64,000 bases of DNA. Source: Beaufortia kweichowensis. Taxonomy: Eukaryota; Chordata; Actinopteri; Cypriniformes; Gastromyzontidae. The stretch lies in the NCBI GenBank assembly GCA_019155185.1, contig CM032797.1, forward strand, positions 1,115,247 through 1,179,246, in the 5' to 3' direction. The notes under the pieces are model-generated. The model did no database searches. It worked only from the letters and a program-made list of their open reading frames with translations, and was not told the DNA's origin. Numbering within the stretch: position 1 is the stretch's first letter; each line of letters opens with the position of its first letter. Made by a program: the position numbers and the translations under genes. This document shows positions 1 through 11,900 of this stretch, piece by piece.

Positions 1-716
1 TACCTTGCACAGGTAAAAAACTCCTTTAAATTTCATGTTGAGATCTGTTCCTTTAAAAAAATAGTTATATTCTTACACTATACAGGGATCAAAATAATGA
101 AGCTCCAAAAACATGTACATCTATCATTAAGTTACATAAATGACTCCAGTGGGTTAATTAATCTTCTAAAGCGAAAATAATACGTTTGTAAAAGGATCTG
201 ATAAATATTCTGTGCTGATATTTTGTATCAAGGAAAACAAATCAATAAGTTAAAATCTTAAATCTCAAACACAAGAACCGTGGGATTTGAGATTATTAAC
301 ATGTCGCCATATTTAAACTTAACTTGCTCAATGACTAGTAGTTCACTGGGTGGTTAGTTTTTATGAATGCACAACATAACAACCTCTAAATTTCATAAGA
401 CATTAATAAGGTTTTTATTGGTGTTTAGTCTTCTGCTGTCTTTCTTCTGTCGTTCTGCACTTCGTCAGCTGTGATACAGAACTAGTTCAATCAAGCCGCC
501 TTTGTAATATTGAAAGACACCACTGAATTGTCAACACCAAGTCTGGTGTAAAGTCAGTGGAACATCATGTAGAATTTTACATGATTTATTTAAATATCAA
601 AGTTTGTGTGTTTTCAGTTGGAGCTGAATTAATAGCTAATTATGCAGAAGACCCTGTAATTATATATTTGTTTTCATTTTGCACGTTTTTAATTTTCTAT
701 CTAACTATGTGTTCAG
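1..716 (+). other. dhx30 intron (5' portion truncated by window edge)
   Basis: AT-rich sequence with no recognisable exon. It ends in a splice acceptor (tatgtgttcag) at 716, directly before the first visible helicase exon. The open frame at 557-754 is intron sequence running into that exon, not a separate gene. The upstream dhx30 exons (start codon, N-terminal double-stranded-RNA-binding regions) must lie left of position 1. Confidence 0.7.
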
Positions 717-3700
717 TACCCGGCGGAGGCCGAGGTCCAGAGGTTATGGGATGAAGAGGAGAGGTTTCTAGTTCAGGATGAGTCTTCCTCCGCCAGTACA
801 GATGATGATGATGATGACCTCATCAGAGATGCTATCACCAATAAGCCGTACCGTGCCCTGCAACCCGATGAAGCAGAGAATCTCAGTGACCACCTCCTTA
901 GCCTGTGGATGAGGGCGGGGCCTGGACGAGGAGCGGAGCTGCCAGTGGACTCGTTTAAAGAGAGCGTGCTCGCGGCTGTGGAATCCTCACAAGTTGTTGT
1001 GATTGCAGGAGAGACGGGCTGTGGCAAGACCACACGGATCCCGTCGTTTCTGTTAGAGGAGCAGGTCAGGAGGGGAGAGGGCGCTACATGCAACATACTG
1101 GTCACACAGCCCCGTCGGATTAGTGCTGTGTCTGTAGCACATCGTGTAGCACAGGAGATGGGTCCTGCGCTTCGCCACTGTGTGGGATATCAGGTGAGAA
1201 AGTGCAGTACATTTGATCAACTCTTTCTGTTTACAAGGGCTTAACTGCTTAATGTTTCTTTAGGCAAGCGATTATGATAGACTTATGACAAATCCCTTGA
1301 TTTATCTACTTAAACGTTTTAAGTATACCAAAAGCTTTTCAGAAGCTTGAGCCCCTTTTAAGCACAAGCCTGAGTAAACAGAATAGAATGCCTTTATTGT
1401 CATTTCATATCTCGAAATGTATTGCTTCTCAAAAGTGCACACATACAAACAGATATGGGCAAGAAGGGCATGAAAATAAATAGTGTATATAAAAAACAGG
1501 TATAAAAAGATTAAAATGGTTCTCTATTGTATTGTAATATACTGTATTGTATAAAGTGCTAAATAAACGTGACCCTGCCTGTGAAAACCCATGAATGTGA
1601 AGAATGTTCTGTGAAAATATAACCTTGACATCTTTAATATTGTCTGAGTAATGACAGAGACTGAAATCATAGTGATATTTATATGTAAAAATTACATTTT
1701 CATGCTTGTTATCTCATAATTGGATTTTGAGATTTTAGTCTGGTTTTTGCAGACAGGGTCGCAAAAACCAAAAACATTTACTTTTTTAACAAATGAAAAT
1801 TTACAAATTTGTTAAAAAGCCTTAATTATATTAAAAATATATAATAAAATGATAGCAAAAAGCCACATTTAGACAGCAAAAAAGGCAGTTTGCATCATTG
1901 CATATTTGACATATTTGATAAGAGCTGCATGAATATGCCTTTATGCCACATGCTGGTGATGGAGAGCAAATTGTATTTAAGCTAAAATATTCCCTCGAGT
2001 TACAAGTGAAATGCGTCATTGTTAATGCACTTTGGTGAGAGTTTAACTAAGATGTTTCCCTCAAACAGGTGCGTCTAGAATCACGTCCACCCGAGCGCAG
2101 CGGTGGAGCTCTGCTGTTCCTCACTGTTGGCGTCCTCCTCCGTAAACTGCAGTCTAACCCTACTCTCATGGGCATCAGCCATGTAGTAGTTGATGAGGTC
2201 CACGAGAGAGACGTCAACACCGACGTGCTTCTGGCCTTACTGCGTTCAGCCTTAAAAGAGAATCCGGACTTTCGAGTGGTTTTGATGAGCGCCACTGGTG
2301 ACACACAGCGGCTGTCTCGCTATTTTGGTGGATGTCCAGTGGTGCGCGTGCCTGGATTCATGCATCCGGTGCAGGAGAGGTATCTGGAGAAAGTGATGAG
2401 AGAGATGGGTCGACAGATACCAGCGATGAGTAGAGATGAGAAGAGAAACAGGCAGGTCAGTTCAGATGGAGTTTTGTGACTTCTATATCTATATTGTTAT
2501 TATGTACTGACCAACAAAGGCTTTCTTTTTGTCTCAAGGAAGAAAATGATGCTGCACCTGATCTTGATCTAGTGTCAGATGTCATCGACCATATTCACAG
2601 ATGTGGAGAGCCAGGTAAACATCCTTTCCTAATGAAAAGGATGAAGCGACTCTGTAGACATTGGGGGACCACCATAAGTGTCATGTGTACCCCCAATACT
2701 GTTTTGGTAGTCAACCAATAAGTGTCCGATATGTCACTATAGTATTGATGCTATCTGAAACTCAAATATTATTTTAATAATATAAATTATTTTTTTTGGG
2801 GTCCTCAAGACCCAACATGCTGAAGCCTCAAAAAGCACCGAAGCTAAATAAAGGAAGTCATAGATGAGAACTGTTGTGATGTAAGAAATACCATTTCCAG
2901 ATCCAGGTCTTCACTGTTTTTAACTGAGACTACTATTTAAACAGTTGTTTATGAGCAGTGTTTATTTATAACACACATTTAAGCTAAACTTAATAAACTC
3001 ACGATGTAGACTGCAGTCTCCAGACTCACCGAATCTCTGACAGATTTGATTGAATTAATCAGAAAAATGAAACCAGTAAAGCCATTTGGATTTTCGTTGT
3101 GGATATAGAGGTTAGAATTGTCTTTTTCTGTAGTTTTATAGCGATTGTACATTAGCAATATTTGTTGTTTCCCTTTGCCATCTGATTGAATTTGGACTGT
3201 TTCAAGGGGGGTTATGCAAGATAGGATTTGGGACCCCTACTTCAAATGTCAATTCCAGTAGACTAATCATGGCATGTTGGCATGGCAACTGTAGCTCTTT
3301 ATACTGCACGTCTCGAGACATTTGCGTTCTGAGCTGCACTTTTTTAAACCATTCCTGAGCACTTTTGGATGCAAAGACACGTTCCGTGTGGATCGGCCCT
3401 AACTGTGTATTATTATGTTTGCTTCGCATCCGATCTGCTCTAGGTGCCGTGTTGTGTTTCCTCCCAGGATGGCAAGAAATCAAAGCTGTACAACAGAAAC
3501 TAGAAGAAAAAGCAGCTTACAGATCAGGCTCACAGACAATTTTACCTCGTAAGTGCACCAGATTTATTTAGTTCATTTTAGGTTAAGTAGTTATATTGGT
3601 CGATATAAAGCCCATATGTACAGTGGGGTCTAAATTGAGATGATGTCTCAATGATGTATCTGTTCTGCTGTAGTTCATTCCAGTATGGCTGTCGCAGACC

Positions 3701-6700
3701 AGCAAGCCGTGTTTCATCGACCTCCGGAGGGTCAGCGCAAAATTGTCCTTGCAACCAACATTGCTGAGACATCTATCACCATTGACGACATAGTGCATGT
3801 GGTGGATGTGGGCTCACAGAAAGAACAGAACTATGACCCCAAGACGAAGGTCCCACTCAAATGTTACGTTACAAACTCTTAGTAAGTTAGTAAAAACTAA
3901 CCAGCTGACGTTTGTTGTGGCGCATTTTCAGGTCTCTGGTTTGAACACGGTCTGGATTTCACAAGCAAATGTTACACAAAGAAGAGGAAGGGCAGGACGG
4001 TGCCAGCCTGGACACGCGTATCACCTATTCCCACGAAAACACCTGGAGACCTTGACCACTTTCCCCATCCCTGAAATTCTTCGCACCCCTCTGGAGAGCG
4101 TCGTGATTCAGGCCAAAATTCACTGTCCAGAAAGCAAAGTGAGGAAATGAATGAATTTGAAGTTTTTGTATTAAAAGTTGTTCTTGTCAGTGTGTTTACT
4201 TGCATGTACATTTGGCAGGTGCTTTTATCCTAAGCGACTTGCAGTGCATTTAAGCTATAAATTTGTACAGTGGGACTGTATGTGATACGGTTGCACTTGA
4301 CAGAAAATAATACAATTTAAAATATTGTTCAACAGTACATCGAGTAACACAACTTATTTGTTTGTTTTTTCTGTCTCACACAGGCGGTGGACTTCCTGTC
4401 ACAGGTGCTTGACTGCCCAGATCGTCAATCTGTGAAAGTTGCTGTAAAGACTTTAATGGATATTGGTAAGCTTTTGTAATTGTAATAAAATGTGTGTTTT
4501 TCTTCATTTTTGTTGATATATAGGCTGTTGGTAATGTAATTTCAGGTTAAAAATAACCAAAAATGTACAGAACCAGGAAAATAGAAGCAAAGGACAAAAA
4601 TAAACCATGTTATTACGGGTGGGTGCGTTTGTCGATTTGGGGTAAATTGGTGCATGGATTTCATGCCCTATTTCATGTTCAAGTGATTATTTTATTGGCC
4701 AAAAACACCTCATCTGATCTGGCAAACTCATCTAACGTTATAATGTATGTGAACAGCATTTCCAAAGACCTGTCAATTATCTGTGTATTGTTTGCTCCTT
4801 TGTAAACTTAATTTCATTTGACTGCTTGGACATATGAATATAACGTCTCAGGTTACACTTGTAACCATGGTTCCCTGCGTCGCCATATTAACGCTATGGG
4901 AACACCATAGGCGTGATTGCCTATTGCTGAAGGGATTGGGATGCAGGGAGACTCGTCCCAAACCCCTCTGCGATATTCATTTGAGAAGCCCACGATTGCA
5001 GCCGTGGGACCAGAACTGCAGGGCACATGATCCTCCACAAAAACAGCCTGCCTCGAACACGAAGCACTTGAAGGGGGAGGCGTTCACAATGCACACAGCC
5101 GGCTCCCTTGAAAGCCACGTCTGCACGTTCCTCTCCTGGGCACATAACACAAAGAGCATGCGAATCCTCATCCATAATATGCCATGGACAGGGATGCACA
5201 CACACTGTAAAATTCTTGCTGTTCATTACTCGCGTTCGGCGAAGCACAGAGCGCTTTCTGAGGCGCACAAGCTGGAGCGAGTGTTTCCGAAAGTCTATTT
5301 ATGCTTTCTGGTCCTGACGTCTCCACGCATGTGACGCCGCCTCCTGCCATTGGACGTGTTTCAGACACAGTCACGTAAAGGCGTTCCCGTAGTGTTCCCA
5401 TAGTTTCCTCAAAAGGGAAACATCATAATCATACAGAGGCTGTGCACACTGTGAGGAAAAAAGGCACTAATACAGTCAAAATTACTGCACAGCTGCTTTT
5501 TAATCATATGTGGTCTGGTGTTTTTTGTTAAAATTATACAGTAAATCATTTCAGTTGAAATGCCTGCTGGTTTCATTCTTGTTCAGAAAATATGTAAATG
5601 AGAACAGCTTTGTTGGTCATTCATCTGTATTAAAATACAATAAGTGTCACAAATATGCTAATAGGCGCATGATCCCACTATAGTCACACAAAATCGTGTG
5701 GGAAAAACTGAATTCAGCAATTATACTGAGGCCAGCGATTATAAATCTGGAGATATTAACCTAAACACGTCTTTACGTTTTCTTAAATGAGAATAGTAAA
5801 TTACTGAGAAATAGTGAATTTAAACTGGTAAAGTTTTTGGTCACCAACAAGAAAAAAGAAGAAAACCGATTTATTTGATTAGCAGTGAATTATTCTGTTT
5901 GTACTGCACTTCTGTAGATCTGTCTCAGGTTTTTATTGGGTAAATGTTTTTATTCTCTTGTATTCTTCAATTAGGTGTACTGGATAGTTTGGAGAATCTG
6001 ACTCCACTAGGAGAGCGGGTGGCCTGCATGTCATGTGACCCGCGGCTCGGAAAAGTCTTGGTTCTCTCGGCACTGTTCTGCTGTGTTCTTCCTGCCTTGT
6101 CTGTGGCAGCCTGCCTGACTCGAGATCCGTTCTACAACAGCATGCAGAACCGGGCGCTCGTCTCCAAGGTCAGAGAGCGATTTGAGGCTTTCAAGAAAGT
6201 TCACTATTTAATACATTTTTGGCCCAACCCGTTTTTAAAATCTCTGACCATCTGCAGGCCAAGAAAGAGTTGAGCAGTTCTGGCCGCAGTGATTATCTGG
6301 TCTTCAGTCGTGTTGTTCAGAGCTGGAAAGAGCTTCAAGACAAGGAGAGCAAACAGGAGTTTTTAGACAAATATACTCTATCTGGAGCCAGTTTGCGATT
6401 TATACATGGTAAGACACCCGTATAATTACCAGCAACTGACAGATGAATGTTGACCTTATGTAAATGCCACACAATGCACCGTGTAGCTTCAGTCTCTTTC
6501 CTGTTTCTAACAAATGTCAATTCTGCAATTAAAGCTAGTGAGTAAACTCATTTTGGTACGGTTAAGAAAATTATTCGTGTCTTATGATTGTGCAAAAATG
6601 TTGTACACGTTTATCATTTATACTTTTCACGAGAATTTGCAGAACTTTTTTTAAACACTCAATTGACACAGTGATATAAAATTGAAGACTGATCTGAATT

Positions 6701-9131
6701 GTGTCTGTATGTCTGAAACAGGCCTTATGCATCAGTTCAGTGAGAATCTGGCTGAAGCCGGACTAGCGCATCATTCTGCCGAGTGTCTCCGTCTGTCCTC
6801 GCGTCTCAACCAGCACAGTCAGCAGGAACAGCTCATTAAAGCATTGCTTTTGGCAGGCCTTTATCCTAATCTAATACAGGTGCACAACTGAAAACACACC
6901 TTTTCCATTTTCATCTGACTAACCTAACCTCTATTATCATCTGCACAGAAACCGCCTCTAAAGCGACATAAATCTATTTACACACGAATTAATAGAGAGA
7001 TCATGCTTTGAACATAAGTGAAGAGTCCGTTTACCGTTTACTGAATTGTACTTCTGCTTTAAAACAAGCCATTTTAAAAACCACACATAAAAACTTCCCT
7101 AATAAATCTTTCTGGATCTAAACTTCCCTATAGGTGAAAAGAGGCACAGTGACCAAAGGGGGAAGATTTCATCCGGAAAGTCTTTTCTATCGCACACAGA
7201 GTGGCCCTGTGCTACTACACCGTTCCTCTGTCAACAGGTAATATATATAATATATATATCATTTTTTAAATATTAGGGGTGGGAGAAAAAAATCGATGCA
7301 TCCGATTCTTTCTCAAAGATTCAGAATCGATTCTATGTCAGAACTTGTTCATCCTCAATATAACTTTGTTAAAATAAAAGCAATAAAATTAAACTTCAAG
7401 ATGGGAATACTGTCAAAGAGATTCTAACTATAAACAAAAAGCATAAAAACTCTTTATTTATTTAAAATGCAAATTTATCATATTTGCAAAAAAATTATAT
7501 GAAGAATCGTTTTGGAATCGGATCGTGAGTCCCAGAATCGGAATCGGATCGCGTAGTACCTAAAGATTCCCACCCCTATTAAATATATATATATATATTT
7601 AAGTAATTAGATAAAAATAAATTGTCACAACCACTAAATGACCAACAGAAATGAGCATTAACATCATCTTTAGATAATTCTTGTATTAATAATGATCTAT
7701 TGTGTCTTATAATCTTTATTAGGGGAGAGCAGCTGTCAAGTCGCTGGCTCACGTTCTTCTCTGCTATGAAATCCAATGGTCAGGTCTTCATTAGAGACTC
7801 GTCTGTGGTTCACCCGCTCGCTTTGCTGCTCCTCACGGACTGTGATCTCAGTGAGAAAGGTAATACATCACTTAAATCACTAAATCAGGGTGATATATCA
7901 CTAAAAAGCGTGGCCTAGGGTAATGTCCATGTGGTCTGCGGTACAGTTTGCTGTTGGTATGAACGCAATCAGGGTTTGAAATAAATGCGGGTAAAAATAA
8001 GCTGTGGCCGGTAACATTGTCAAAACACTAGCCGATTTGGCGAGTTACTTATTATGAACTGTATTCACTCGTTAATATCTCTGTAAAGTTTGTGTAAGCC
8101 AAATCTGCGCAGGTTCATCATGGTATACTAAATACAGCATGATTGCACAGCATGTGCGCATATCTGGCTTACTTGAACACACTCATCACTATGCAACAAA
8201 AGATAGACTCGAACACAATAATGCTGCGTTCCCAACGACTCTGATTTAGGATTTATCTCGGCTCAAATGTGAAAGTAAACGCCTGGAACGGCACTCGAAG
8301 TTGGACGTTTGAACAAGTAGAAAACATAATTTTACTGCACAAAGGACATGAGCAAAGTCTCTTTTGTAAGTTGCTGGCAAGAGAACGCGATCGTACTTCA
8401 TCATGGAAGTGAACCGCTATTTACTACATGCAAACATCGAAACAGTTGTCATTTATTTTAGACCTTTCGATCACTGACCAGAAATTGGTGTCAGCAGACA
8501 GCTTGCTTTTATTGTAACAATGATATAGTCTTTGAGGCAACTGAGTTTCCTTATTTCTTCTTTGAAACGTAATCTTCAAAGTCAGCAGCAGTGTTGATGA
8601 CGCAAGCGGACCAGGCAATCAAACCAAATGTGAAACCACCGTGAGGCAAAAAGTCTTTAGCCATCGTGCTGTCACTTGATTACCATGGCAATCGATGTAC
8701 TAGACATACAGGATATAGAGTGCACTGTCTGAAACAGATCCAACAAATTCAGATCAATCAAATGAATGTGCAGTGTGATGTCATAATTACTTAATAGTGA
8801 AAAGGTGGTACAAATGCAAGATGTCATTTCCACTCTGTGTCTAGAAAGTGTTTTTGCTAACACACTTGTTTGTTGTTTAGTTGTGGGAGATGGTGTTGAG
8901 GTGGCATTACCAGGCCACACGCTGATTCGATGGCAGTTTTCTCCTCACACATGGGACTTGCTCTGGGATCTGCGCACTTCTCTACAGGCCATGATCCATC
9001 GGAAGCTTCGACCATCCGAACTTAAATCAAACTCTAATGAAATCAACTGGAAAGACAATCAGCTTATATCTTTATTAGTGGACCTTCTGAATAACATGGA
9101 TCCAGATGGTCAAACTGGCATCAAAGAGTGA
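717..9131 (+). CDS. dhx30: DExH-box RNA helicase DHX30, C-terminal 834 residues (5' partial)
   Basis: DHX30 is an ATP-dependent RNA helicase known for roles in mitochondrial ribosome/RNA-granule function and antiviral RNA binding. Coding exons, joined by phase: 717-1193, 2069-2455, 2539-2614, 3444-3548, 3674-3849, 3932-4138, 4384-4465, 5975-6168, 6258-6408, 6722-6879, 7134-7237, 7723-7859, 8881-9131. These total 2505 nt and read without a stop or indel until TGA at 9129-9131. Visible motifs: an acidic DDDDDD run at the start; motif I GETGCGKT (1008-1031); motif II DEVH (2192-2203); motif III SAT (2288-2296); motif V LATNIAETSIT (about 3745-3780); motif VI QRRGRAGR (3977-4000). The helicase-associated and OB-like C-terminal region follows (SLRFIHG, AGLYPNLIQ, SRWLTFF, VFIRDSS). 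The order and wording match DHX30 rather than DHX9/36/57 from my knowledge of the family. The N-terminus (roughly 360 residues in the usual protein) is outside the window. The donor after 3849 (aag|gtccca) is weak, but the phase supports it. Confidence 0.93.
1569..1762 (-). mobile_element. MITE copy A (family with 'tgtgacc..gtctgtgaaaac' ends)
   Basis: It starts 'gtgaccctgcctgtgaaaaccc' and ends 'tggtttttgcagacagggtcgc', so the ends are inverted repeats of each other. The interior (attctgtgaaaatataacctt, catctttaatattgt, gaaatcatag) matches the reverse complement of the copies at 44084-44312 and 48904-49153. It lies in a dhx30 intron. Confidence 0.65.
4849..5425. mobile_element. Non-autonomous DNA transposon in dhx30 intron
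   Basis: A ~575-bp block of unlike composition lies in the large intron between dhx30 exons 7 and 8. Its ends are imperfect inverted repeats. The left end carries 'ggttccctg' and 'gctatgggaacacca'. The right end, read on the opposite strand, carries 'gtttccctttt' and 'actatgggaacacta'. It begins with 'aacgtctcaggttac', a start I recognise from abundant cyprinid repeats. The ORFs at 4834-5334 and on the opposite strand resemble no protein I know and look incidental. Exact ends and family are uncertain. Confidence 0.6.
7276..7576. mobile_element. 301-bp MITE with perfect 9-bp terminal inverted repeats
   Basis: The left end 'ggggtggga' (7276-7284) is exactly inverted at the right end 'tcccacccc' (7568-7576). 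Both sides are flanked by 'tatta' (7271-7275 and 7577-7581), which can be a target-site duplication. The interior has sub-terminal 'gaatcg/cgattc' repeats in both orientations. It sits in the dhx30 intron between 7237 and 7723. There is no coding capacity, so it is a miniature inverted-repeat element mobilised in trans. A hAT-like source is plausible but not shown. Confidence 0.8.
8215..8400 (-). repeat. Dispersed repeat, copy 1 (inverted relative to 15740-16020)
   Basis: The stretch containing 'gaaagtaaacgcctggaac', 'ggcactcgaag' and 'aaaggacatgagcaaagtct' reappears in reverse complement at about 15755-16015 with small differences. This indicates two copies of one dispersed element. It lies in the last dhx30 intron. 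The family is unknown to me. Confidence 0.55.
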
Positions 9132-9526
9132 CGCAGCTAAACCATTTCTACAGTGAGAACTGAGTCGGCATTTGCAGTAACAGAATATACACAAGTAATT
9201 CTGGGTCAGGGTTGAGGTATTAAAGTACTATTATGGAAAACCAACTTTTAGAAGTTGTTTAAACATTAATGTGTGTCAGCAGTGTGTCTACACAATGGCC
9301 CTATTGTGATAAAAATCGTCCACTCATTTTCTTTTCATCTTTTAACCTCAACAGTCAATACAATGCTTTGATGGAGCTGAGGGATGTATCCACAAAGCCA
9401 GTAAGGGCCTTTACCTTTAATGTAAGCATGATGGAAGTCTGCAATGATGAGACATTTTCACACTCTAGTCATATAATTATGCATAAGAAGATTGTGTGAA
9501 TGCAGAAGCATACTGTATGGGGTGGA

Positions 9527-9532
9527 AATAAA
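9527..9532 (+). terminator. Candidate poly(A) signal for dhx30
   Basis: AATAAA about 400 nt after the dhx30 stop codon, the first such hexamer downstream. Transcript data are not available here. Confidence 0.4.
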
Positions 9533-9662
9533 ACCCTGAATTCTCATGAGAGAACACAATTATACATGTCAGGACATGTAGAATTAAACAATGCTTAAAC
9601 ATCACTATTTATTTAACATATTTATTAGGCATCTTATTTATTTTGTAGACCAAAATAATATA

Positions 9663-9790
9663 TTAAAGGAATAGTTCATCATCTACAGTACTTGCAACAT
9701 TCCAAATCATTAATTCTGCCGGACACGAACAAAGATAATTCAAACAGCATTGGTCCCCGATGACACAACTGTTGTGTGAACTATTCCTTT
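9663..9790. mobile_element. Short TTAA-type MITE
   Basis: The left end 'ttaaaggaatagttca' and right end 'tgaactattccttt' form a ~14-bp inverted repeat around ~100 bp of non-coding DNA. It is the same end type as the 23840-24131 element. A TTAA start is visible on the left only. Confidence 0.7.
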
Positions 9791-11900
9791 CAGATGAAAA
9801 ACTGACATGCCATATAAATGTTAAAAATGTTTTATTTTAAAAGACTAATGATGAGAGATGAGAGCGTGTGTATCAAAATGTTTTCAATCAATTTTTCTGT
9901 GTTTAATGCGCATGTGATCTGTAAGGTCTGCTTTTTAGTTTGTCACAGTTTTTGTGATAAAAGGTGAAATACAAATACTGAAACAAGTTTGTTTTATACA
10001 ATTTAACCACAAGGAATAGATTTCTTGGTATCTTTATAACTTGCACTTAAAAGATCTGCCTGGCTCACATTTTTTTAATTACTTTGAGTATTTTTAATGT
10101 ATTAACTCCCCGTGGCCTCATGGGATAGTGTCTGCCAAATGCATATCGAGAAGCAGTAGACCATCCAGGTTTTTATCATTTAGTTTTTTGAAAACTTGTT
10201 TATTATGCACACAGATTTTTGCCTCATATTTATAGTATAGAAGTAGGTGAAATGAAGTTCATAATGCTAGAAAGAATTTGGACATTCTTTAAAAAGTCTG
10301 ACTAAGACACACACAAAGTACCTTAATTGATTTGCATAAAAAAATGGCTTTATTAAAATGTGCATATTTACATCTAGGCCTACTTGTTTTTCTCATGTTC
10401 ATATTTTTGTGTCATTTCAATATTGTCATCAGTCACTTCCATCAACTCACCCATTTGCCCTTTTGTACACCCCCTTGACGCTGATATCATTGCCCCAATT
10501 AAAGGCAATAATGTAAATGTAATTTAAAACAACTGGCAAATATATTGAGGGGAAAATGATTTAAACACATTAATATTTTCAAACAGATCTAAATGACGGA
10601 AGAGCACCTTTGGTTCATTTACACACATTTTACACCACTTCACCAGTTCTCTCATTTATCAAGGGAAATCAATGTATAATTGATGCAATTGGATTTTCAA
10701 AGGAATTAAAAACATGTTTTTTTTTTTCCATTTTCACACCTGACACGATAAGCATTTACAGATCAGCACAGTGTTGCCAGATAGAGCTGATGGTTTCCAG
10801 CCCGAAAACCTGTCGAAATGCACAAAAAACCCCCACCAAAAATGTTTAATCAATAAAGAAACACATTTCGAGCACATTCTGCATACCCAAACACACAATG
10901 TCCATACACAATGTAGCCTTAAATTGTTTTAGGATAATTATTTACACACAAAATGTTCATACAAAAAGTTATATTTACTTGTGTAAGAGACGATACCTGA
11001 ATTGTAAATTTCACTGTCAGTGTTTAGCTTGCAAAATCGTTATTATGTTTTTTTTTCAGAAAATATACACTACAGGTCTGCATGAACATAAAGAATGCCA
11101 TTAACGTCTTTTAGAAGAGCACGAGATACACTGGATTAAACTCAAAGGTGCCAGATCTGGCTTGTTGAAATGATTTTACCTTTAAATGCATAACAGAAGC
11201 AGGCTGTCAGCTGTAACTTGAATGGGATATTGATGATTAACACAGCTGAACATTGTGTTTGTTCACATATTAGTTTATAAAATGTAATGCCTAAAAACTG
11301 CTAAACAGGATGAGACCAAAGCATATTCGCTGAAAAACATCTGCCCAAAAATGCTTTCAGAGACATGCGGCGGTGGTCAGAGAATGTTTACCAAAATGAT
11401 GCCAGAACAGTGTTGCCAGATTGAGCAGGTTTTCCACCCAATTGGGCTGTTTTGAATGTGATTGTGCGAAATTCCCTGCATCACCACACCTATTCCTCTT
11501 CACCAGCCATCATCCTTGATTACCTTCACCTGTTTTCACCAATATCTGTATTATTTAAGCTGTGTCTGTTCTTCTGTTCTTTGTCGAGTGTTGATGTTTG
11601 TTTAGATGGTATCGGCAGTAAGAGCAAGGATGTCATCATGATCTGTGCGGTTTTCTCCATGTGTCTTTATCTCACTCAATCTAATGTGCAGTAGCACTGT
11701 ATGGAGTTGGACACATCCACCTATTTACATACCACAGTCTACACAAAAAATAAAAATCTCTTGATGTGAACCGTACCCGAGCACGGTTCAATTGGGACAT
11801 TGTGAGCAGGCCCTAAATTGCATTATTAGTATACATTAAAATCAACCAAAAACAGTACATAGATTTTTTTAATTGACCAATATATTCCATCTTCAAAAGT
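9791..11900. other. Intergenic DNA, no gene seen
   Basis: AT-rich sequence without a convincing reading frame. Around 10770 and 11410 two similar phrases occur, 'cagtgttgccagat' followed by text on 'aaaacc/ttttcc', consistent with relics of one repeat. About 11480-11760 has a C/T-rich look (ccttcacctgttttcacc, then ttatttaagctgtgtctgttc) that could be an old LTR, but no paired copy or primer-binding site is visible. Confidence 0.4.

Noticed and set aside
4834..5334. 166-codon open frame in a dhx30 intron
   Set aside because: It lies inside an inverted-repeat DNA element, has no family resemblance, and overlaps equally long frames on the other strand.
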